Shown here one piece after another: positions 54,951-64,000 of a stretch of 64,000 bases of DNA. Source of the stretch: Macrocystis pyrifera (taxonomy: Eukaryota > Sar > Phaeophyceae > Laminariales > Laminariaceae); assembly GCA_031763025.1 (NCBI GenBank), contig JASSKH010000001.1, positions 18,267,142-18,331,141 on the forward strand. The letters run 5' to 3'. Position 1 is the stretch's first letter, and the number at the start of each line of letters is the position of its first letter. Under the pieces are notes generated by a model. It was given only the letters and a program-made list of their open reading frames with translations. It had not been told where the DNA came from and ran no database searches. The position numbers were made by a program, and so were the translations under genes.

Positions 54951-57261
54951 ATGACGAACTACAGTAAGACCACCATATCACAACTCCCTGACCTGAATCA
55001 ACCACCAAACGTGGTGGACAGAGGAAACTCATCCCAACGACGAGCTAAAACCTCTCCTTCAATTCCATACAAAACTATTGCAATCACGGAAAATAGTGCA
55101 ACTGCTATACAGTAGTCGCGCGTCTTAAAAAAAAGCTTTGGCGAAAAATTTAATGCTAGAGATAGCATTGAACCTCGTTCCCCTGGACAAAAAACTCCTA
55201 TCCCCTAGTACTCACTTTATCTGGCACTAAAATTATCTGAAACAGCGGTCGCTCGTGATCCATCATAACGTACTCCCTTTTCAGCTTTCGTATCCTAGCT
55301 CCTGATAAGCGAACCCATGAACATTAAAATATTGCCACGGTCAACACGAACAACCTAAAAAAGCCTCCCAGCTTACTAACCTTATATTCGATCATCCGCG
55401 AAACATCTTATTATACTTCATTTTTATCTCTCGCGCACAAATCCACCAAGTTCGCAAAACGATACTGGTGGTGGAATAAGCAATCATGAGCTAACCTGCG
55501 AAACCCCTCATTTTGCATCCAGGAGACAGTCACAAACAAAAGATTCCAGCAAAAATCAAAACAATCGGTAACCACCAGTACCATTCAACAAAAATACATC
55601 CATCAAGATGTACCTACCCTCGCCCTCCCTGAACCGTAAAAATCCACAATACAACCTGTCCATACTAACCAACAGCAATGTTTTGCAGGGAACGCCACAT
55701 ACATGGCGTGCTAGAACTACAAGACAGCTTGTCTATACCTTTCTAATTCCATCGTGACTGTCGTATCCAGTACATCAGTAAGTAAATGATGACATGGCTT
55801 TGCATTGTCTACTCTGCTTACTACAAAACGATGTAGTATCCCTGTGGCGTAGGTTTGTGACCGCATAACTTGTATCTCTCTAGGGTTGAAGAATTGGGAA
55901 AGACACTATTTGTACGGGTTGTCGATGGGTGGCAAGAACGGTTTAGTGTGCAGAACCACACACACTTCCAGCGGGGGGGGGGGTGCGATTCGGGATGGAC
56001 CCGAATGACACATCTCCTACCATCTACGACTCTACCCGGAACACACGATAATTTCCCACCACTCAGAAATCCAACCCGAGTCGTAAACGCCATACCTCCC
56101 TCCCATCATTCACGACTCTACCGAGAACAAACGATAATTTCCCTACCTTTCAGAAATTCAATCCCAGTCGCAACAATACTCTGATCATACCGTTTATTTG
56201 CGACTTATCCGGACAGAACATAAATCTCCTGCCTTCAGAAATACAGTCCCAGTCGCATACGAAACATCTCCAAATTCAGATTAATACGCTCAAAAACATG
56301 TTTCAATTAATTTCGACCGACAGGTGTATCCAATCGCAAGAGGAAATTACTGCTACGAATCTCTACCAGAAACGTAAAACGTCGCCCCCCCGCCTCGCGA
56401 TGTTACCGAACCGTAAAAAACTCCAGCTGGCGCTATACCCACGTCTGTCCCCTCCACGACTCCCCGCTGCTGCTTCTGCTGCTGCTGCCGTCATGTAGTA
56501 CTTCCTGCCGTACGGACGATTTTCCTCTCGTTCTGTAGTTCTGCTAGAGACAGCACCCGATTCCCCTGCGCCCGCTGCCTCCGCTACTGAACTCCCCGCA
56601 GCAGAGCGCACGTGACTACGAGTACTTCGCGAAGCTTTCCCACCTCCTCCCCCCCTGGGGTGCGTACAATATGGCGGCTGTGCGACCTTTCGCGAATAGA
56701 GGAAGACATGGTTCCCTTGTTTCGCGATACCTCCATATCTGTTGCTCCTCTACAACGAACCATTTGATGTGGAGTGCGTACGGCAAATTAATCCCGCATG
56801 GCTTCAAATGCCCCCTTTCGTTGTGTACTTCCATCGTAGAACTTTCAGCTAGTACTGCTGTACTGCAGCATGCTGTACAGCAGCGGCTCTCCTTGAAATC
56901 GACGCCAACTTCACGGCATTGTCTGGGGAATCCTCCATCCGGTTCCCGCTTCCACCATCGGAGAGTTCCGCCGATGGTGGTATAACATCCTTCTCTGCTG
57001 TACCGTCGATAGTTAGCCGCTGCTTTTCATCGGACCCCCCCCCCCACGTTCTGTATTCGAGGTAGCTCTCCCAAAGCGCACGCGTAGTGCCGTGCTCCCC
57101 AGCGTCTTGCGCTTTGTTGATAAAGCTTTGTTTTTTTTTCAACCTCCGGCGGATTGGTTAAACAAAAAGCTTCAGCTGCTTGAAAACAAAATCCTGCTCC
57201 AATCCTTGATGAGCCTGAATGTCTCCAACACCATCCCCCATGAGGCGGTGGACCACCACTC
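54951..57261. other. Long A/C-biased stretch with no recognised gene
   Basis: 54951-55780 is A- and C-rich on + with few long frames. 55856-55965 is block 1 of repeat D copy 2. An 11-base G-run sits near 55974. 56290-56610 has short frames only. No coding evidence. Confidence 0.4.
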
Positions 57262-57500
57262 TAGAATGTGCGTAGCCCCAGACACTGGTAGCTCAGTGCA
57301 TGGCAGTCTATGGAAGGATGTTTTAGGTCGTGAATTTTTGAACTCCCAAAGGGTAGGGGCACGGACAAGAAGTGAGCTTCGTGCGTCACCACTTACCTTA
57401 GATGTAAAAGGTCACATAGTCCACAATAGGCAATGGTACGAACCGGTGCGTATCTTTCACTTGGACCGAACAGACATGTTTGTCTCTCTGGCACCCTATT
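57262..57500 (+). repeat. Interspersed repeat D, copy 2 (block 2)
   Basis: Matches 54696-54950: GTAGCCCCAGACACTGGTAG, GGGTAGGGGCACGGACAAGA, GTGCGTCACCACTTA, GGTCACATAGTCC, GGCAATGGTACGAAC. The first block of this copy lies 1.3 kb upstream, at 55856. Confidence 0.65.
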
Positions 57501-57765
57501 TTTCCGTCCAGTCTAGACCGGGAATAAACTCTCCCCCCTTGTGGCTTGTGTGATTTTACTGTAACTTCCAACGATTCGCCTTTCACCCCACGCGCCTGTG
57601 CTCGTGACTCACGGCCCACACGACACTCGAGAGGCAAATACGCCTCCAAAGATGGGCGAAGGAGAAATGGGGGGGAGCGCGAAGAGGCACGGGCGGCAAA
57701 GTCGATAAGCAGCCGCAATCGCGGATCATGTGGGATTACGCGAGTTAGCTAGGAAGAAGGAGACA

Positions 57766-58056
57766 CCCCCCCGTGTACAGGTGCTTCGTCGACCTATCAA
57801 CGACAATTATTTCGTCGATCAAACCCTTCTGTGGACTGTTCTAGCCCGCTTCGGCGTGCGACTGAGAGTTCACGCGGCCATCCGTCAAATCTACGTCGGC
57901 ATGCGAGCAGTTTGTGTATGGTTGGAACATGGCGAGTTCTCTCTCGAACATGTTGGGTGTGCAGCAAGGCTTTTCGGCAATGATGGAATCGCTTCACTGG
58001 AGTTCGATGTTGTTTTAATGGCGGTGCTGCCCGTGGCCGTGAAGTGCTTCAGCTAG
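57766..58056 (+). pseudogene. LINE reverse-transcriptase fragment
   Basis: The frame includes DQTLLWTVLARFGVRLRVHA, IRQIYVGMRAVCVWLEHGEF and LMAVLPVAVKCFS, matching the palm region of LINE-type reverse transcriptases (LW..L..FGVP...L..IR..HDGMRA.VR.D.GE) and the VLHVAVK.F segment after it. The expected GLRQGC block is replaced by unrelated residues and the catalytic YADD region is absent, so this is a short dead fragment. Flanking sequence shows no further LINE motifs. Confidence 0.65.
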
Positions 58057-60644
58057 CTCAACACATAGGGCGGACCAGAAGCGGAGCTTTGGTGCAGGTT
58101 ATTAGTGTGTGTCAGGCATCGATATCCCCCGTGCTATGGCGCCAAGGGATAGGGATCAGTTTTGGAGGATAAACATGCGTAGGTCATGCTTGGCGAGTGG
58201 TTTTATCGGTCAGACCGACTGACGCGCGAAACGTGCATTCCTGAAAGAAGCTTCCCCAGTTGGAAATAGAGAAGGTCCGGCGTGCACTAATACCTTGAAG
58301 TCATCACACATCAAGTCCAGGCGACCAAACTACAGTAGAGTGTACGAGATGCCCGTTGCTATGCGCGTTGGCGACAGGTTGTAGACCCGAGCCCCCCTAG
58401 CGCAATAATGGCACCAAAGTGTACACGTGCAATTGCCGCAGGTTATATTCATGGCGAGAGAGCCGTATCACCTGTATCATCGATCAGGAAGCCTATTCCT
58501 GAGTTCTGCCGCTGTAAGCCATTCTAATGCCGTTCAAAAAATAATTGAAGCCCCCGTTGCGTCTGTATGTCTGGCTCCGTACCGGGTATTGCGAGTTGAC
58601 GTCGCTGGGGGTAAGTAGCATTCACAACACAATAAACGGGTAGTTTTGTTTGGAGATGAAGCAACGATCTCCGCAACCAGAGTACCAAACAAAACAGGGT
58701 GTATCGATAGAGAGAATGAGGCATGTCTGTATCGGGGACTGGGGTAGAGCCTATTTTAGTGTGCGTTCTGAACATGTGGCCAGCATTCAGTTCGAGAAAG
58801 ACATCGCGCGCAGGCCAGCAGTTCCACGCCGGGCACGAGTATCCACGAGGTCCTGCTGCGAGTACGAGCAGACGTGCGAGGTAGTCGTTGGGTTGTCCGG
58901 CCACGCCTGGTATTTGTGCCTTCTTTTGTGCCGGCCCACCGGCCCGGGGGTCGAGGTCGCCCTTTAGGGCGGACGGCGGGGCCGTTGCCCTTGTGTTGGG
59001 TTTAATCTCGTGCTTTCTTGGTTTTCCCGACCATGCCCCCCTTTCCTCGTATCGATGTGGTAAGGTTGTAAGGGCGGGTATGTATGCTCGTGCTCTCAGA
59101 GCAACCAAGTAAGTAGTGGCGAAGTCAAGTCGAAACCTCAAGAGTTTGCCTAGCAATTCGTCACGTATCGGAGAAGCGACCGAGCTCGCGGCAGGGCGAG
59201 ACATATCGGAACGAGTGATCTAGAGAGAGGGGAGGTGGAGGTCCGACGAATACAAGGCGTGCACGTTCCACAAGGATGCCACGTGCGCTTGCGGTGGCAA
59301 AGGTGGCAAAGGAGAGACAGCCGGGGGAAGAAACAGTTTGGTAGAGCTGGGCTCTTGTAGCTCTAGTCAGTACAGTATGTACTGGCTGCGTCATATGCCA
59401 GTACAGTGGACCCGACCAGTGCACTGGTGGTCGCAGCGAAGCCGCGACCCTGGCCGCCCCCGGCTGGTGAGGGGGCCCCGCTGGAGGCGCCCTGCCGGAG
59501 GCACGTTTTTACGCGACTTGGCTTCACTAGAGCTAAAAAAAACGTCGTTTTGGACCATTTCAAAACAATTTGGTGGTGGATTGACCAAGAAATAAAAAAA
59601 AATGCAAAAGCGAGAGAAGCGTATGACGGACAGGAGTGTGCTGCAATACGGCACACTGCAGCACGCAGCCTAGATACCGAAAACGTGGGACACGGATTCA
59701 AAAACATGTTCGAAGTGTGCAATACCGATCGCTCCAATTTGCGAAATCGCGGCCTCAGAGACGTAAATATTCACCTACATATCCTTTTATACGAACTTGA
59801 TGTTTCACTCAGATTCTCCTTCGCAATGTCTTAAGCCTTGTGTGCTTAGCCTCCCGCTGTGACTGCTTCCGCCGGTCCCGACTCCCTTCTCGATTGGGAG
59901 CCGATACAACTTCCACACTAGCAGCAGCAGCAGCATCAGCGGTGGCGGGGCTTGACTCCACCAAGGGCTCGGCTTCAGGCGCATCGACAGGATTCACACA
60001 GCCCAACTAAGCCATCAGTGGTTAAGGCGGCTTCGTCCATCGTGCTCACGGTCTCCCTCCCTGTCTCTCTCCCCTTTCTAGCTGTTCTGCGTGCCCTCTC
60101 TGCTCTTTACGCCGTGAATTTCGATGGCGTCCCGCTGTTTAATGAGGCGTTATTGTAGGATGTACGTAAATAGTCAAAGTACTGGCACCCTGGCAGCCCC
60201 CTCAGCCAGTACAGTAGTACTGGCAGTACATACTGGACCAGGGCTCAGCCCTATGCTGGCTATGGGAAACAACCACTAATAAGAGTATGGTGAACAGTAG
60301 GCTCATACTACCTCGATGTTGGAGGAGTCGAATGGTACGGTGCCATTCTGAGGCTTGGTCATCCGAGACAGCTGTAGGCCGTACTACAGTAGTTTGGAAC
60401 CCGGCTGGTATCATAGTAGGGAGAAAGAGAGGCGGTAAAATAGGTTGGTAGAGATACTCAGGAGATTGTAGGAAGCTGCGATACGGGTATCTGGCCGAGG
60501 GGAGGAATCTCTCCCGCGATTCGGAAAATGAAAAGGGCAATACAATGGGAACGGTATACAATGAACCATGCAGTAGCCAGCAGTGAAGCGACTACGGCGC
60601 CGTCCGACTATTTTCAAGATCTACGACTGTACATGGAAGCAACA
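58057..60644. other. Long stretch with no recognised gene
   Basis: Frames at 58524-59204 (-) and 59406-59834 (+) exceed 140 codons but have no domain I know. A short (GCA)n lies at 59921-59938. The - strand frame at 59809-60006 is Ala/Ser-rich then basic and could be a terminal exon, without support. Short palindromic CAGTACAGTAGTACTGG words occur near 60215. Confidence 0.35.
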
Positions 60645-61390
60645 ACCAGCGTTTCGGGATTAGGCGCAGAGCATTGCGCCAATTGGGCCGACCCCGACCC
60701 CCCCCCGGACAATTCCTCGCTGTCAGCACCACCTCGAACAAACCCATGCCAGTTCGCGATTGGCCGAAAGGTCCACGCCCCTCCCCTCGAACATACCACT
60801 ATACAATACCAGTATGCCCACAAGCATTTGGGCAAAGGTCTGCGCCACCCCCCTTGTCGTCACCATATAACCACCGGCGAGCTCACTTGACCAAAACGAG
60901 CGATATTTAATCAAAATTTGGCAAAGGAAGAGTTTGGACGGCCATGGTGCAGGCACGGACTGCCCGAGGTAACGTGCCATGTAGAGAGAGCTCTGTGTCT
61001 ACGATTTCAGGTAAACAACGCACATTCCATCCACTACTGTATATTGGCCTACGGTCCTACAGTAGTGAACAAGCTTATCGCAGCACAGTAGGTCAATATC
61101 TTGACGTGATCTTGAGACTCAACACAACTTACCTGCGATGCTACCAAAACCCATACACGGTATACTTTAAGTACGCTTGTACGGAGCAGGTGGGGAAGGC
61201 ATTTGCGTCGTGTGTGTGCAGGCAATTCCTGAAACGTGGATCACAACCAAGATGTACCTACTGCACTGACACGTTTGACCGGGCAAGGCCGCTTTGTTCA
61301 AAATTGACTCCAAAACCTCACCCGAATATCATATACGAATATGCCTGCCAGGAGGTATATACTGTAGTAAGATGCACAATCATCCCGGCG
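60645..61390. repeat. Duplicated segment, downstream flank of the intact ankyrin gene
   Basis: 60650-60935 matches 38955-39185 next to the ankyrin pseudogene. Together with the shared genes and upstream flanks this marks a dispersed duplication of more than 3 kb. Confidence 0.6.
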
Positions 61391-63372
61391 TTACAAAAAG
61401 GTCACAACATCCCTGAAAAGCGAGTCCTCTTGCAACAGCAGAAGCTGCTCCACTGCTGCCATGAAGGGCGATTTGTCGTCTAGTCCTGCAACCCCGGCCG
61501 CCTGTCGAGCACTGCCGTCGCTCCAAACGCCACACGCCCCAGTCCTCAACACTGTTGCTGGTGTCACCTTCGGCAGGCGCCGGCCCCCACGTTCGTTCCG
61601 ACTGTGAGTTTTCCCCTCGTCGAGAGAGAAATCGCTTGGTTTGACTACCAAGACAGAGCGGGGTATTCTTCCTCGGCGCCTCTTGGCGCCCGTTGCTCCA
61701 TGGGAGACAAACTCAAGCGGATCGGAAGAGAGATTCTCCTCGAGGGTAATCCTGGCGAGCCAGCGCGCGCGACAGAGAACGAGCGCCAGCCGCGGCGGCG
61801 CCATATCCGATCCGCCGGTGCCATATCCAGCATAACTCTAATAGATTCATCCACAAGTTGATTCCTGATAAACTCCGGTAGCAGCTCCTCGTCTGGACTT
61901 ACTCTCGTGCCGACAACTTCACGGGCAGTGTTATCACCCGAGTCCTTCGCCTTCTCGTCCGCGCCCCAGCGTAGTAGCAGCTGTACCACGTGAATGTGGG
62001 AACTGCTACACGCGAGGTGCAGAGGTGTACTCCCGCCAAGCCTCGCCTCGATGTTAGCACCGCCTCGCAGAAGCTCCTCGGCCACCCTGTCTGTACCTCT
62101 TACAGCTGTGGCGTGGAGATACGGAGGCGTATCAGCTGAGCGATATTCTACGTCGGCACCAAGGGCGACGAGGTCGCGAATGGTTTCAGGCTTGTTAGCG
62201 AGGATGGCATCGTACAGCGCTCTGCTGCACCTTTGCTTCCGAACGTCCGCTGCGTCAGCCGCGGTAAGGACCTGCAGCAGCTTCCCCCGTATGTCCGCTC
62301 CAAGCAGCGACATCTAGGCAGCCGTAACCGGCCGAGTTAACAATTCCTACAGCAGCACCGCCTCGAAGCAGGGCTACACAAGCTTCAACCGCATGATATT
62401 GAGCGGCGACATGAAGCGCTGCGTATGACACGTTTTTCGGGAAAAGAAAGGAAAGCACAAGGGTATCAGCCGCATTAAAGCAAAAGGAACTAATCAACCA
62501 GCCAAATATTAGCAGCACATCCGTTAAGTCTTCAATCAGCTCAGTCGACGAATAAATATCAGCAGCGCATTCAATAGGGCGCGGCCTACAGCAGTTGCTC
62601 CATGGTATTGTACGTAGTAGTGTTTGCAGTTTTTTTTTCCGGCTACACGACAGGTACCTGATCGGCCATGATCGTCGAAGTGCCCAATGGATACATTGCC
62701 GAAAGAAAGCAGGTCCTCGATCACTCCGGGATGATTGTTGATGGCAGCCAGGTGTAGAGCCGGAAGTTTTTCCCTGGACCCCTTTTGTGCACAGGCCCCC
62801 TTCAACAGCAAGAACACCACAACGCCGCGATGCCCGAAAATACAAGCGTAATGAAGAGGGGTCCGCCCATTTGCATCCAACACGTCGACATCGGCTCCGG
62901 CGCTAGCAAGAACTCTAACAGCAGCACCATTTCCTGCACTAGCCGCACAATGAAGCGCTGTTCGGTTATCATAAGAGCTGTCTTTCTCGTTCACGTTCAC
63001 CCCTGCCTTCAACAGTTCCTCCACAACGCTTTCATTTCCGCCTTGCGCGGCCAAGTGCAAGAGCGGCGCCGGTTGCATTCGTTGTGGCGGTGTTGCCGTC
63101 TTCACCCCTGCGGTAAGCAGTCGCTTTACAGCAGATAAGTTGCCGGTGGCCACGGCGCACTCAAGCGGCACCCTTACCCAGTCCATCGACAGCCCTGGGG
63201 ACGCATTCTGAAACACCAGATCCGTCAGCTCAGCCCCCATGTCACGGATCGATAGCCTCAGTGCGGCGGTACTCTCGAACTCATGGGCCACCCATGCGGG
63301 TGGGATCCATGACGAGGTCGAGGAAGTCGAGGAGGTCCCTGGACCGGAATAACTTGTCCTCAACGCGGACAT
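61391..63372 (-). CDS. Ankyrin-repeat protein, two exons
   Basis: Start chosen at 63372 (MSALRTSYSG) because the paralogue begins MSASEITSPS; an earlier in-frame ATG lies at 63396. Exon 1 (63372-62658) has a Ser-rich start, LRLSIRDMGAELTDLVFQNA, then ankyrin units LLHLAAQGGNESVVEELLKA, TALHCAASAGNGAAVRVL, TPLHYACIFGHRGVVVFLLL and ALHLAAINNHPGVIEDLL. Exon 2 (from 62418), joined in phase 1 across a 239-bp intron, has ALHVAAQYHAVEACVALL, KPETIRDLVALGADV, YLHATAVRGTDRVAEELL and TPLHLACSSSHIHVVQLLL, about nine units in all, then RIWRRRGW and an end near LLLLQEDSLFRDVVTFL. The frame slips at a C5 run near 62290 and again near 61795, so it is either mis-sequenced or starting to decay. Ankyrin proteins are protein-interaction scaffolds; the partner is unknown. 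Confidence 0.78.
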
Positions 63373-64000
63373 CGCCTTGGGGTGGGGCTTCAACATAAGA
63401 GATGTATCAGAGGCGCTGCAAGATCAGGAACGGTCCGAAGGTGGTTGCGCGAAAAGGTTAGCGGTCCGAAGGTGGGTCTGAGGGAAAAATCCTGTATCAT
63501 AGGTGCCGTGACTAAGCGGATTGGACGCGTACAACGTCAAAACAACAACAGTGGACTACAGTACGGTGTCAGTCTTGGCCAGGCCTTATCCCCGGAACGG
63601 TGGATTGGAGTTTGGGAAGGCGTCGACGCACGAGCAAGACCGGTGAGCGCGGTTAGCTTTTGTCCCGCAGTTGGTGACGCCAATCCCTAGAATGACGCGG
63701 CGGTCAAAGCTTGTAGACATGACAAAAAATCGCATACTTGAGCATTCGACACCAGAAGGTGTAGCCTCCATCCAACAATGTTGCGTCTACGCTGGCAAAA
63801 CATATTCGGTGCAATAGGTGCTGCAGGCAAGGTGCGTGCCGGTATAGTTTAAGCGGCACTTTGGAAAATCACCCACGGCTTTCACTACTAGTAGCCGGAT
63901 TCCACAAAAATACCTGTTACGGCCTACTCGTTGGGTCTAGCACAATGTGGTACTGCAGTGCAGGGAGTGTTGGCATGCAAACAGTTCTCAGTGAGTGGCC
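63373..64000 (-). other. Upstream region of the ankyrin gene
   Basis: Contains the duplicated flank around 63590-63700 also seen at 42110-42215. No clear core promoter motif. No other gene is recognised to the window end. Confidence 0.45.

Overview
The window looks like nuclear DNA of a eukaryote with large introns, most likely a brown alga close to Ectocarpus. That is inference, from a multi-exon DUF4470/MYND-finger gene with phase-matched GT-AG introns, brown-algal-style ankyrin genes, Ty1/copia fossils, a CCCTAA-type telomere-like tract and dense short palindromic words. There is no operon structure and no recognisable rRNA or intact tRNA.

Layout. 1-2.7 kb: little recognisable, with a CCCGACCCG fold-back repeat. 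2.7-5.1 kb: broken Ty1/copia fossil holding a small TA-flanked inverted-repeat element and running into a 24-bp tandem repeat. 6.4-10.8 kb: younger Ty1/copia element with both LTRs and a 72-bp tandem repeat between gag-like and reverse-transcriptase-like parts. 10.9-20.8 kb: gene-poor, with degenerate G-rich repeats, a diverged repeat pair, a telomere-like tract inside a 26-bp inverted repeat, and the first copies of a ~550-bp interspersed repeat (called repeat B here). 21.0-37.0 kb: one + strand gene of 11 exons (about 1,400 codons) running from an N-terminal DUF4470-like domain to a C-terminal MYND zinc finger. Its fifth intron is about 7 kb and is full of mobile elements. 40.0-41.9 kb: decayed ankyrin gene on the - strand. 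46.1-48.0 kb: broken - strand gene with PIF1-helicase C-terminal motifs followed by a cysteine-peptidase-like region. 48-61 kb: mostly local tandem duplications, diverged repeats and a LINE reverse-transcriptase fragment. 61.4-63.4 kb: a better preserved ankyrin gene, paralogous to the 40-kb one and sharing its intron position and both flanks.

The host genes seen are therefore one zinc-finger gene and one ankyrin pair, both of protein-interaction type; nothing shows that they act together. The rest is repeat biology: four copies of a TA-target inverted-repeat element, five copies of repeat B (apparently inserted in G-runs, once inside the TA element), two copia fossils with internal tandem repeats, and a 9-base word TACCAGGTA that is far more frequent than chance. 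Two host genes carry single-base frame slips in homopolymer runs, so assembly error must be weighed against real decay.
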